64,000 bases of DNA from SSF14 sp046331245 (GTDB lineage: Bacteria; Actinomycetota; Acidimicrobiia; Acidimicrobiales; Microtrichaceae), in NCBI GenBank assembly GCA_046331245.1, contig JAXLRH010000011.1, forward strand, positions 62,001-126,000. Reading direction: 5' to 3'. The first letter of the stretch is position 1, and every line of letters starts with the position of its first letter. The notes under the pieces were generated by a model, which did not search any database, was not told the DNA's origin, and saw nothing but the letters and a program-made list of their open reading frames with translations. Positions 24,046 through 33,360 of this stretch are shown piece by piece. Made by a program: the position numbers and the translations under genes.

Positions 24046-25722
24046 ATGACCACGATGAAGCCCCGGTCCACCGACGTCACCGAAGGGTTCCAGAAGGCCC
24101 CTGCGCGGGCCATGCTGCGCGCCATCGGCATGAGCGACGACGACTGGGACAAGACGCAGGTGGGGGTGGCCTCGTCGTGGAACGAGGTGACGCCCTGCAA
24201 CATGCCGCTCGACCGCCTCGCCAAGCAGGCGAAGCTCGGCGTCCGCGCCGCCGGCGGGTTCCCGATCGAGTTCAACACGATCGCCGTGTCCGACGGCATC
24301 TCGATGGGCCACGAGGGCATGCGCGCCTCGCTCGTGAGCCGCGAGGTCATCGCCGACTCCGTCGAGACGGTGATGCACGCCGAGCGCATGGACGCCCTCG
24401 TCACGTTCGCGGGCTGCGACAAGTCGCTGCCCGGCATGATGATGGCGGCGGCCCGGCTCAACCTGCCGTCCGTCTTCCTGTACGGCGGGTCGAAGCTGCC
24501 CGGTCAGCTCAACGGGCGGGCCCTCGACATCGTGAGCGTGTTCGAGGCCGTCGGCGCCGTGGCCGCCGGCACGATGGAGCTCGAGGAGCTCGACGCGATC
24601 GAGCACAACGCGTGCCCCACCATCGGCAGCTGTGCCGGCATGTTCACCGCGAACACCATGGCCTCGGTCGGCGAGGCGCTCGGCCTCTCGCTGCCCGGCT
24701 CGGCGTCCGCCCCCGCGGTCGACCGCCGGCGTGACGACTACGCGTACGCCTCGGGCGTCGCCGTGCTCAACCTCGTGCGCGACAACATCCGTCCCCGCGA
24801 CATCCTCACCCGCAACGCGTTCATGAACGCGATCGCCGTGGTCAACGCGCTCGGTGGCTCCACCAACGCCGTGCTCCACCTGCTCGCCATCGCCTACGAG
24901 GCCCAGGTCGAGCTCGAGCTTGAGGACTTCAACCGGGTCGCCGCCAAGGTGCCGCACCTCGCCGACACGAAGCCGCACGGCAACTACCACATGCTCGACG
25001 TCGACCGCGTGGGCGGCGTGCCCGTCGTCATGCAGATGCTCGCCGACGAGGGCCTGCTGCACCTCGACGAGATCACCGTCACCGGCAAGACCGTCGGCGA
25101 GAACCTCGAGCTCATCAAGGCGCCGAAGCCCGACGGCACGGTCATCCACGCCTTCACCGACCCGATCCACGAGGCCGGCGGCATCGCCATCCTTCGTGGC
25201 TCGATGGCGCCCAACGGCGCCGTCCTCAAGGTCGCCGGCATCGACTTCGACTTCTTCGAGGGCCCGGCCCGCGTGTTCGACGGCGAGGACGCCGCGATGG
25301 AAGCGGTGCTCGCCGAGCGCATCAACCCCGGCGACATCGTCGTCATCCGCTACGAGGGCCCCAAGGGCGGCCCGGGCATGCGGGAGATGCTCGCCATCAC
25401 CGGTGCCATCAAGGGCGTCGGCCGCGGTGGCGACACGGCGCTCATCACCGACGGCCGGTTCTCGGGCGGCACCCACGGCTTCTGCATCGGCCACGTCGCC
25501 CCCGAGGCCGTCGACGGCGGCCCCATCGCGTTCGTCGCCGAGGGCGACATGATCCGCATCGACGTGAAGAACCACATCATCGACCTGCTGGTCGAGCCGT
25601 CGGTGCTCGAGGAGCGCAAGGCCGACTGGAAGATCCCCGAGCCCCGCTACACCTCCGGGGTGCTCGCCAAGTACGCGCGCCTCGCGCTGGGAGCCGAGCT
25701 CGGCGCCGTGACGTCGGCCTGA
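24046..25722 (+). CDS. ilvD: Dihydroxy-acid dehydratase
   Basis: Dehydrates 2,3-dihydroxy-isovalerate and -methylvalerate to the 2-keto acids, the third step of valine/isoleucine synthesis. The 558-residue product has Fe-S cluster cysteines in NEVTPCNM, AGCDKSLPGMMMA and GSCAGMFTANTM, and the C-terminal signature TDGRFSGGTHGF. The ATG at 24046 gives MTTMKPRSTDVTEG; the large upstream opening is a shadow of the MATE gene. It is followed after 19 bp by a small anchored protein gene on the same strand, which may be cotranscribed. Confidence 0.97.
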   Translation: MTTMKPRSTDVTEGFQKAPARAMLRAIGMSDDDWDKTQVGVASSWNEVTPCNMPLDRLAKQAKLGVRAAGGFPIEFNTIAVSDGISMGHEGMRASLVSREVIADSVETVMHAERMDALVTFAGCDKSLPGMMMAAARLNLPSVFLYGGSKLPGQLNGRALDIVSVFEAVGAVAAGTMELEELDAIEHNACPTIGSCAGMFTANTMASVGEALGLSLPGSASAPAVDRRRDDYAYASGVAVLNLVRDNIRPRDILTRNAFMNAIAVVNALGGSTNAVLHLLAIAYEAQVELELEDFNRVAAKVPHLADTKPHGNYHMLDVDRVGGVPVVMQMLADEGLLHLDEITVTGKTVGENLELIKAPKPDGTVIHAFTDPIHEAGGIAILRGSMAPNGAVLKVAGIDFDFFEGPARVFDGEDAAMEAVLAERINPGDIVVIRYEGPKGGPGMREMLAITGAIKGVGRGGDTALITDGRFSGGTHGFCIGHVAPEAVDGGPIAFVAEGDMIRIDVKNHIIDLLVEPSVLEERKADWKIPEPRYTSGVLAKYARLALGAELGAVTSA

Positions 25723-25741
25723 CCGTCCCTCGCCGCGCATC

Positions 25742-26362
25742 GTGAACGTCGAGACGCCGCCGGATCGTCCGCCCGACCGCCAGCGCGGCTCGGCGGCCGG
25801 CGCATGGGCGGCGGCCGCCGTCGTGCTGGCGGTCGGTGCGCTGGTGTTCGGCGTGCTCGCGCACATCCGAATCACCGATCTCGAGGACCGCGTCGCCGCG
25901 CTCGAGGCCGACGGCGACACCCGCACGGGCACGACTCCGGCCGCCACCGGGTTCCGCGAGAACATCGGTTCCACGACGATCGCCACGCCCGCGGCCATCG
26001 GCCCCGCCGATCCGGTCGCCGCCCGCGCCGCGGTGGTCGCCGCGTTCGGGTCGGTGTACGACGGCACCAACGGCATCGAGGTGCGTCTGCGCATGATCGA
26101 CGACCCGACCGGCGTCGAGCAGGCCATCCGCTCGCTGCAGTCGGGCCCGAACGCGCTCGCCGTGAACGCGGCCACGGTGAACGTCAACGACGTCACCTTC
26201 ACGTCGCCCACGCGGGCGTCGGTGATCTACGGCATCGCCGTCTCCGGCCAGCCGGCGGCCCTCGGTCGCACCGGCGAGGCGCGCGTGGAGGCCGGCGCGT
26301 GGAAGGTCACACGGGCGACGGTGTGCGGCGACCTCGCCGCGGCCGGCGGCTCCTGCGGCTGA
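25742..26362 (+). CDS. Single-span anchored protein with extracytoplasmic domain
   Basis: A 206-residue protein (GTG start). It has a cytoplasmic Pro/Arg-rich N-terminus, a membrane span at about residues 21-41 and a short coiled-coil-like stretch (ITDLEDRVAALEAD). An exported domain of about 120 residues ends in VCGDLAAAGGSCG, whose two cysteines may pair. The domain (AFGSVYDGTNGIEVRLRMID to the end) resembles the low-molecular-weight antigen MTB12-like/NTF2-like fold of actinobacteria; this is a tentative resemblance. The function is unknown. It follows ilvD and converges on the NadD-like gene. Confidence 0.75.
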   Translation: MNVETPPDRPPDRQRGSAAGAWAAAAVVLAVGALVFGVLAHIRITDLEDRVAALEADGDTRTGTTPAATGFRENIGSTTIATPAAIGPADPVAARAAVVAAFGSVYDGTNGIEVRLRMIDDPTGVEQAIRSLQSGPNALAVNAATVNVNDVTFTSPTRASVIYGIAVSGQPAALGRTGEARVEAGAWKVTRATVCGDLAAAGGSCG

Positions 26363-26381
26363 CGCCGAGGGAGCGAGTCGG

Positions 26382-26903
26382 TCAGGGCGTCCAGAGACCG
26401 GACGCCGCCGCCTCGGGCGCCATGAGTTCGTGACGGCCGGCGCGGGCGGCGGTCGACGAGACGGTGCGGTGCGAGGCGTCGACGTCGAGGACGAGGTGCG
26501 GGGGAGCGTCGAACCCGTCTCGCGGCACGACCGCCACCGTCGGGAGACGGGCGACGGCAGCGTCGCGGGCATCGGCCGAACCGTCGTAGAACGCGACGTC
26601 GTGGATCTGCGCCCACTTGTCGGCCCCGACCACGACGACGTCGTAGCCCGCGGCGAGGTCGGCGATCAGTCGATCGTCGGACACCACCACACCGAGCCAA
26701 CCGAGGCGGACCGCGATCGTGTCGAGCACGCCGATGCGTTCGTCGAGCGTCGGGCGCTCGACGACGTCCTTGCCGAGCGGGACCCGCGACACCACGAGGT
26801 CGAGGCGCGTGAGCCCGTGCCGCTCGACGACCGCCTCCGCGATCGCGAGGTGCGCCACGGTGGGCGGGTTGAACGTGCCCGGGAAGGCGCCGATCCGGCT
26901 CAT
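26382..26903 (-). CDS. NadD/CoaD-like nucleotidyltransferase
   Basis: A 173-residue protein of the HxGH nucleotidyltransferase superfamily. It has GAFPGTFNPPTVAHL at residues 5-19 (the usual xFxPxxxxH motif, with AH rather than GH at the end), VVVGADKWAQ in the middle, and TVSSTAAR (ISSTxxR-like) near the end. It is shorter than a typical NadD (about 200) and may act on another nucleotide, so no gene symbol is given. The ATG overlaps the MFS stop by 4 nt, so it is cotranscribed with it. Confidence 0.8.
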   Translation of the reverse strand: MSRIGAFPGTFNPPTVAHLAIAEAVVERHGLTRLDLVVSRVPLGKDVVERPTLDERIGVLDTIAVRLGWLGVVVSDDRLIADLAAGYDVVVVGADKWAQIHDVAFYDGSADARDAAVARLPTVAVVPRDGFDAPPHLVLDVDASHRTVSSTAARAGRHELMAPEAAASGLWTP

Positions 26904-28075
26904 GACGCGGCCGCCGGTGTGCGCGCCCACCAGAGGGCACCCGATGCCGCGGCGGCCGCCGTCGCAGCGGCCACCAGTGCCGCGTCGAAGCCGCCGAGGT
27001 CGTACACCGTGCCGGCGATCGCGGACCCGAGCGCCCGCGAGACCATGATGAGCACGAACACCCGCGCCACGGCCTTGCCGCGGCTGGTCACGTCGAGCTC
27101 GGACACGACGGGCAGCACCGACACGAAGGCGAACTCGATCGCGATCGCCATGGCGATGAGGAGGGCGGCCGCCGGCACCTCCGAGGGCCCGACGGCCACG
27201 ACGCCGAGCATCGGGGCGATCGTGAGCGCCATGCCCCACATGCCGCAGCGGATGGGGCCGAAGCGGTCGGTGCTCCACACGGTGACCACCGTGCCCACCA
27301 GCTCGGCGACGCCGAGCAGCGCGGTGATGACCGAGATGCGCGCCGTGTCGAGACCCACCTCGTTGCGGAACCAGGTGGCGTACACCGCGAAGATCAGCAT
27401 CTGCGCCATGGGCTGCATGAAGCAGAACACCCACACCGCCGTCGTGACGCGGTCGGGACGGGCGTCGATGGTGACGTGGTGCGCCGCAGCTGCGTCCTCG
27501 TCGACCACCGGGTGCACGTGGTCGCGGAGGCCCGCCCCCGAGCCGACGGCGGCGAGCGTCAGCAGCGGGCCGGTGACGACGAACGCCGCCTGCCATCCCC
27601 ACCGATCGACCGCCCATCCGAGGGCCGGGACGCCCGCGAGGAACGCGCCGGCCCACGTGGCCTCGATCACGCCGATGACGCGACCCCGCTCCCGGAGTGG
27701 CACCTCGTGACCGATCCACGCGTTCTGCGCGAGGTCGATCGACACCTTCGCGGCGCCGCCGACGATCATGACGACGACGAACAGCGGGAACCACGACGTG
27801 GCGGCGATCAGGCACGACACGCCGGCGAGGAGCCCGCCGAGCGCGAGCACGCGACCGGTGTGGCCGCGGTCCACCCAGCGGCCCGCCGTCGGCGACACGA
27901 GGCCGCCCAGCTCTCGGGCCCCGAACACGTAGGTGAGCGTGCGCACCTCCACGCCGAGTCCCCTGGCGATCTGGTCGATGAACACGTAGGGGAACCGCAC
28001 GAACAGGTTGCCGACGAGGCGCGTGAGGGCGAACCCCGCGATCGTTCTGCGAATCCCTGGCGCGTCCCCGGACAT
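26900..28075 (-). CDS. MFS transporter
   Basis: A 391-residue major-facilitator protein with about twelve hydrophobic spans. The loop 2-3 signature is visible as SPTAGRWVDRGHTGR (about residues 61-75) and the central loop at about 185-205. No substrate can be assigned. It precedes the NadD-like gene with a 4-nt overlap, and its start is divergent from the ilv leader with only 20 bp between them. Confidence 0.88.
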   Translation of the reverse strand: MSGDAPGIRRTIAGFALTRLVGNLFVRFPYVFIDQIARGLGVEVRTLTYVFGARELGGLVSPTAGRWVDRGHTGRVLALGGLLAGVSCLIAATSWFPLFVVVMIVGGAAKVSIDLAQNAWIGHEVPLRERGRVIGVIEATWAGAFLAGVPALGWAVDRWGWQAAFVVTGPLLTLAAVGSGAGLRDHVHPVVDEDAAAAHHVTIDARPDRVTTAVWVFCFMQPMAQMLIFAVYATWFRNEVGLDTARISVITALLGVAELVGTVVTVWSTDRFGPIRCGMWGMALTIAPMLGVVAVGPSEVPAAALLIAMAIAIEFAFVSVLPVVSELDVTSRGKAVARVFVLIMVSRALGSAIAGTVYDLGGFDAALVAAATAAAAASGALWWARTPAAAS

Positions 28076-28082
28076 CGCGGGC

Positions 28083-28088
28083 TAACCT
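28083..28088 (+). promoter_or_regulatory. Candidate -10 element of the ilvBNC leader
   Basis: TAACCT ends 7 nt before the GTG of the 16-codon leader peptide. It would start the ilvBNC transcript at the leader start codon. Confidence 0.45.
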
Positions 28089-28095
28089 AGGGGCC

Positions 28096-28146
28096 GTGAG
28101 CACGTGCTTCGACCTGTCCGTCACCTCCGTAGTGGTACTCACCTAG
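28096..28146 (+). CDS. Leader peptide of the ilvBNC attenuator
   Basis: A 16-codon open frame (GTG to TAG) reading VSTCFDLSVTSVVVLT. The final residues before the stop are Val-Val-Val-Leu-Thr, written with two GTA codons that are rare in this GC-rich DNA. A GC-rich hairpin begins at the stop codon and a second hairpin with a T-rich tail follows. Ribosome stalling at the valine/leucine codons when charged tRNA is scarce would favour read-through into ilvB. Such leaders are known upstream of ilvBNC in corynebacteria and other actinobacteria; this instance is inferred from sequence alone. Confidence 0.7.
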   Translation: MSTCFDLSVTSVVVLT

Positions 28147-28211
28147 CGCGCGCAGTCTTTTCCCTGCGTGCGCGTCCGGCTCCCTTCGGGGGGCCGTTTG
28201 CGTTTTCCGGC
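28146..28211 (+). terminator. ilvBNC attenuator hairpins
   Basis: Hairpin 1: GCGCGCGCAG (28146-28155) pairs with CTGCGTGCGC (28164-28173), starting at the leader stop codon. Hairpin 2: GGCTCCC with a TTC loop and GGGGGGCC (28178-28195), followed by GTTTGCGTTTT, has the form of an intrinsic terminator. Both lie before ilvB. The competing antiterminator fold was not computed. Confidence 0.6.
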
Positions 28212-28276
28212 CCCGGTTTCCCGCTGTCACCGGGACCGGCAAGAATCATCCGACACACTTCCGAGGACACGACGAC

Positions 28277-30043
28277 ATGAGTGAACCGACAACTCGCATG
28301 AACGGGGGCCAGGCCCTCATCAAGGCGCTCGAGCTCGAGGGCGTCGAGGTCATCTTCGGCCTGCCGGGTGGGTGCATCCTGCCGGTGTACGACCCGATCA
28401 TCGACAGCCCGATCCGCCACATCCTCGTGCGCCACGAGCAGGGGGCCGGCCACATGGCCGAGGGGTACGCCCACGCGACCGGCCGCCCGGGCGTCGCGAT
28501 GGTCACCTCGGGGCCGGCCGCCACCAACATCGTCACGCCGCTGTGCGACGCGTTCATGGACTCGATCCCCATGATCGTCATCACCGGCCAGGTGCCCGTG
28601 GCCGCGATCGGCACCGATGCGTTCCAGGAGTGCGACACGATCGGCATCACCCGGTCGGTCACGAAGCACAACGAGCTGGTCACGAGCGCGCAGGACATCC
28701 CGCTCGCCGTCCGTCAGGCGTTCCTGCTCGCCACCACCGGCCGGCCGGGGCCGGTCCTGCTCGACATCCCGAAGGACATCGTCGATCCGCAGAACCCCAA
28801 CTCCGACATGGAGTGGTACTGGCCCACCGACGCCGAGGTGGCGGCGAGCCTGCCCGGCTACAAGCCCACCACCAAGGGTCACCCGCGCAAGATCAAGGAG
28901 GCCGCCGAGCTCATCTCCGCGGCCGAGCGCCCCGTGCTCTACGTCGGCGGCGGCATCCTCAAGGCGCGTGCCGCCGAGGCGCTGAAGGAGCTCGCCGAGC
29001 TCACCGGCATCCCCGTCGTCACCACGCTCATGGCCCGCGGCGCCTTCCCCGACGACCACGAGCTGTGCTTGGGCATGCCCGGCATGCACGGCAACTACAC
29101 CGCCGTCACGGCCATGCAGGAGTCCGACCTCCTCATCGCGCTGGGCAGCCGCTTCGACGACCGGGTCACCGGCCGCGTGCCGGCGTTCGCGCCGCACGCC
29201 AAGATCATCCACGTCGACATCGACCCCGCCGAGCTCGGCAAGGTGCGCCGGCCCGACGTCCCCATCGTGGGCGACGCCCGCCTCGTCATCGAGGAGATCG
29301 TCCGCACGCTGAAGGCGTCCGGTGCGCCGGGCAACCAGGCCGACCGCCTGCCGTGGCGGCAGACGCTGTCGGGCTGGCAGGAGAAGTACCCGCTCACCTA
29401 CACGCAGTCCGAGCCGGGCGAGCTGCTCAAGCCGCAGTACGTGCTCGAGCAGCTCCGCGACCTGTCGCCGGAGAACACGATCGTCGCCTCCGGCGTCGGC
29501 CAGCACCAGATGTGGACGGCCCAGTACTGGACGTTCCGCCACCCCTACACCTGGATCAACTCCGGCGGCCTCGGCACCATGGGCTTCTCCGTGCCGGCGG
29601 CCATCGGCGCCAAGGTGGGCATGCCCGAGCGCATCGTGTGGGCGGTCGACGGCGACGGCTGCTTCCAGATGACGGCGCAGGAGATGGTCACGGCGGCCAC
29701 CGAGCGCATCCCGGTCAAGATCGCGATCCTCAACAACGCCTACCTGGGCATGGTGCGCCAGTGGCAGGAGATGTTCTACGAAGAGCGCTACTCCGAGGTG
29801 TACCTGTCACCCGACCTGCCCGACTACGTGAAGTGGGCCGAGGCGATGGGCTGCGCGGCGTTCCGCGTGGAGTCGCCCGAAGAGGTGGCGCCCACCATCG
29901 AGAAGGCCAACGCGATCAACGATCGCCCCGTCGTCGTCGAGTTCCGCACCGACGCTTCCGAGAAGGTGTACCCGATGGTTCCTCCCGGCCAGTCCAACAG
30001 CGACATCGTCGTCGGCCCCGGCGAGGAGGACCTGGTCCAGTGA
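28277..30043 (+). CDS. ilvB: Acetolactate synthase large (catalytic) subunit
   Basis: ThDP/FAD enzyme making acetolactate and acetohydroxybutyrate, the first committed step of valine, leucine and isoleucine synthesis. The 588-residue protein has the catalytic glutamate in VRHEQGAGHMAEGYA and the ThDP-binding motif from DGDGCFQMTAQE to NNAYLGMVRQWQ. The ATG at 28277 has GAGGA 9 nt upstream; an ATG seven codons later is a possible alternative. The stop overlaps the GTG of ilvN by 4 nt. Controlled by the attenuator at 28096-28211. Confidence 0.98.
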   Translation: MSEPTTRMNGGQALIKALELEGVEVIFGLPGGCILPVYDPIIDSPIRHILVRHEQGAGHMAEGYAHATGRPGVAMVTSGPAATNIVTPLCDAFMDSIPMIVITGQVPVAAIGTDAFQECDTIGITRSVTKHNELVTSAQDIPLAVRQAFLLATTGRPGPVLLDIPKDIVDPQNPNSDMEWYWPTDAEVAASLPGYKPTTKGHPRKIKEAAELISAAERPVLYVGGGILKARAAEALKELAELTGIPVVTTLMARGAFPDDHELCLGMPGMHGNYTAVTAMQESDLLIALGSRFDDRVTGRVPAFAPHAKIIHVDIDPAELGKVRRPDVPIVGDARLVIEEIVRTLKASGAPGNQADRLPWRQTLSGWQEKYPLTYTQSEPGELLKPQYVLEQLRDLSPENTIVASGVGQHQMWTAQYWTFRHPYTWINSGGLGTMGFSVPAAIGAKVGMPERIVWAVDGDGCFQMTAQEMVTAATERIPVKIAILNNAYLGMVRQWQEMFYEERYSEVYLSPDLPDYVKWAEAMGCAAFRVESPEEVAPTIEKANAINDRPVVVEFRTDASEKVYPMVPPGQSNSDIVVGPGEEDLVQ

Positions 30044-30561
30044 ACCCCAACCAGACCCAGAAGCCGGTGAGCCATCACCTCCTCAGCGTGCTCGTCGAGA
30101 ACAAGGCGGGCGTGCTGGCCCGGGTCGCGAGCCTGTTCGCACGCCGCGGCTACAACATCTACTCCCTGGCCGTCGCGCCCACCGACGACGAGCGGTTCAG
30201 CCGCATCACGATCGTCGCCGACGCCGAGTCGGCGCCGCTCGAGCAGGTGGTGAAGCAGCTCCACAAGCTCATCAACGTCATCAAGATCAGCGAGCTCGAC
30301 CCGACCGACGCGGTCGAGCAGGAGCTGATGCTGTGCACCGTCACCGCCGACGCCACCACGCGGGGCCAGATCGTCGAGCTGGCGGGCATCTACAACGCCC
30401 GCATCATCGACGTGGGCCACGCCGACGTCACCATCTCGGCCGCCGACGTGCCGTCACGCCTCGACGACCTCGAGGACCTGCTCCGGCCCTTCGGCATCGC
30501 GATGGTGCAGCGCACCGGCCGGGTCGCACTGCCCCGGCTCGACCGCGCCCCCCTCCGCTGA
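30040..30561 (+). CDS. ilvN: Acetolactate synthase small (regulatory) subunit
   Basis: A 173-residue regulatory subunit that activates IlvB and confers valine feedback inhibition. It has an N-terminal ACT domain (LLSVLVENKAGVLARVASLF, residues 14-33, then RRGYNIYSLAVAPT) and a C-terminal ALS_ss_C domain. GTG start overlapping the ilvB stop (GTGA) shows translational coupling. Named ilvH in some genomes. Confidence 0.97.
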   Translation: MNPNQTQKPVSHHLLSVLVENKAGVLARVASLFARRGYNIYSLAVAPTDDERFSRITIVADAESAPLEQVVKQLHKLINVIKISELDPTDAVEQELMLCTVTADATTRGQIVELAGIYNARIIDVGHADVTISAADVPSRLDDLEDLLRPFGIAMVQRTGRVALPRLDRAPLR

Positions 30562-30640
30562 CCCGGCAGTCGGCTTTCGCCCCGCCACCTCAGCTCGGAA
30601 TAGTCTCACCCCGCTCGAATTCCTGAAAGGCAACACCAAA

Positions 30641-31672
<1,032 letters not shown>

Positions 31673-31685
31673 TACACAGGAGCCG

Positions 31686-32456
31686 GTGACGGCGAGGGAC
31701 GACACCGATGCGTTGACGCAACGCGGGCTCAGTGTCGTCATGCCCGCCTTCGACGAGGCCGGCGGCATCGAGCGGGCCATCGGCGCCGCGAGCGAGGCCG
31801 CCGGCCGTCTCATCGCCGAGGGCGAGATCGAGGACTACGAGGTCGTGGTCGTCGACGACGGCTCGAGCGACGAGACGGCGTCCATCGTCGAGAAGCTGGC
31901 CGCGAGCGACGATCGCGTGCGGCTCGCGCGCCACGACCACAACCGCGGGCTCGGCGCTGCGCTCCGCACCGGCTTCGCCGAGGCCTCCGGCGCGTGGGTG
32001 CTCTACACCGACGCCGACCTGCCGTTCGACCTGTTCGAGCTGACGACCGCGTTCCGGCTCATGCGGCACTACGGCGCCGACGTGGTCGCGGCGTATCGCC
32101 TCGACCGCACGGGCGAGGGTCCCCGGCGCCTTGCCTACTCGTACCTGTACAACTCGCTCGTGCACTCGCTCGTGGGCCTGCGCCTCCGCGACGTGAACTT
32201 CGCGGGGAAGCTCGTCACGCGCGACGTTCTCGACCGCCTCGAGCTGCACAGCGAGGGCTCGTTCATCGACGTCGAGCTGCTGGCCAAGGCCCAGCGGGCC
32301 GGGTTCCACATCATCCAGTTCGGTGTGGACTACTTCCCGCGCAGCCGTGGTGTATCGACGCTGTCGTCGACCGCCGTCATCCGCCACCTGCTCGGCGAGA
32401 TGCGGACGATCCTGCCGGAGATCCGTGCGCAGGGTCACCGGGTGCGGGCGCGGTGA
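31686..32456 (+). CDS. Family 2 glycosyltransferase, polyprenyl-phosphate sugar synthase-like
   Basis: A 256-residue GT-A enzyme resembling DPM1/PpgS/FlmF2-type polyprenyl-phosphate glycosyltransferases. It has the nucleotide-binding start SVVMPAFDEAGG, VVVVDDGSSDET, and the DxD-like YTDADLPFD; the acceptor-side segment ends in VDYFPRSRGVSTLSS. It lacks the C-terminal membrane helices of ArnC-type enzymes. The GTG at 31686 is preceded by AGGAG; an upstream in-frame opening to 31626 overlaps ilvC and is not used. The YdjC deacetylase starts 7 nt after its stop, which suggests a two-step sugar-lipid modification. Confidence 0.88.
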   Translation: MTARDDTDALTQRGLSVVMPAFDEAGGIERAIGAASEAAGRLIAEGEIEDYEVVVVDDGSSDETASIVEKLAASDDRVRLARHDHNRGLGAALRTGFAEASGAWVLYTDADLPFDLFELTTAFRLMRHYGADVVAAYRLDRTGEGPRRLAYSYLYNSLVHSLVGLRLRDVNFAGKLVTRDVLDRLELHSEGSFIDVELLAKAQRAGFHIIQFGVDYFPRSRGVSTLSSTAVIRHLLGEMRTILPEIRAQGHRVRAR

Positions 32457-32463
32457 GGTGGTC

Positions 32464-33360
32464 GTGAGCGGCCGGCTGCTCATCGTGAACGCGGACGACT
32501 TCGGGCTCACCCCGGGCGTGTGCGAGGGGGTGCTCGACGCGTACGAGCGGGGCATCGTCACCTCCACTTCGGCGCTCGTCGTCGCGCCGGCGTGGGACCG
32601 CTATGCGGAAGCCCTGGCGTCGAGCGGCATCGGCGTCGGCGCCCACCTGTGCGCGGTGGGCGAGGACCCGCCGCTGCTCTCGGCGTCCGAGGTGCCGACG
32701 CTCGTCGACGCTCGCGGCAGGTTTCCGCGCAGTTGGCCGGCGTTCATGGCCCGGTCGTCGGCCGGCCGTGTCGACAGCGACGACCTGCGGCGCGAGTTCG
32801 GCGCCCAGCTCGAGCGCCTCGCTCAGGCCGGCATCCGCCCCACGCACGTCGACTCGCACCAGCACCTGCACCAGTGGCCGCAGGTGTCGAAGGTGGTGAT
32901 CGAGCTCGCCGGTTCCCAGGGGATCGCGGCGGCGCGCGTGATGCGCACCAACCAGATGCACCTGACGAACCGGTGGTGGTGGTCGTGGCGGACCGGGGGC
33001 GTGCGCACCCTCGGCGTGTGGTACCTCGCACGACGATTTGCCGCGCTGTGCCGCCGGAACGGGATCGCGGTTCCGGACGGTGCCGACGGCCTCGATCACG
33101 CCGGCCGGATGGACGTCACGACGCTCATGGCGTCGATCGGGCTCCTGGGGATGCGGCCCGTCGTGACGGCGGAGCTGTCGTGCCACCCCGGCCTGGGGGA
33201 CGACCCCGATCGCGCTCGCTACCAGTGGGACTACCGATGGCCGGACGAACACGCAGCGCTCGTCGATCCGAGAGCGCGATCGACCGTCGAACAGGCAGGG
33301 TTCACGCTCGGCGACTTCGGTGACCTCGCGTCGTGGAGCACGCGCCATGCGGCGACCTGA
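32464..33360 (+). CDS. YdjC/ChbG-family carbohydrate deacetylase (NaxD-like candidate)
   Basis: A 298-residue deacetylase with the YdjC metal motif NADDFGLTPGV at residues 9-19 and THVDSHQHLHQWP near residue 137. These contain the Asp and His residues that bind the metal and act as acid/base. Family members remove N-acetyl groups from chito-oligosaccharides or, in Francisella NaxD, from undecaprenyl-phosphate-GalNAc. The adjacent polyprenyl-phosphate glycosyltransferase favours the second role; that is inference. GTG start with GAGG 5 nt upstream. The stop lies 14 nt inside the methyltransferase gene. Confidence 0.88.
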   Translation: MSGRLLIVNADDFGLTPGVCEGVLDAYERGIVTSTSALVVAPAWDRYAEALASSGIGVGAHLCAVGEDPPLLSASEVPTLVDARGRFPRSWPAFMARSSAGRVDSDDLRREFGAQLERLAQAGIRPTHVDSHQHLHQWPQVSKVVIELAGSQGIAAARVMRTNQMHLTNRWWWSWRTGGVRTLGVWYLARRFAALCRRNGIAVPDGADGLDHAGRMDVTTLMASIGLLGMRPVVTAELSCHPGLGDDPDRARYQWDYRWPDEHAALVDPRARSTVEQAGFTLGDFGDLASWSTRHAAT

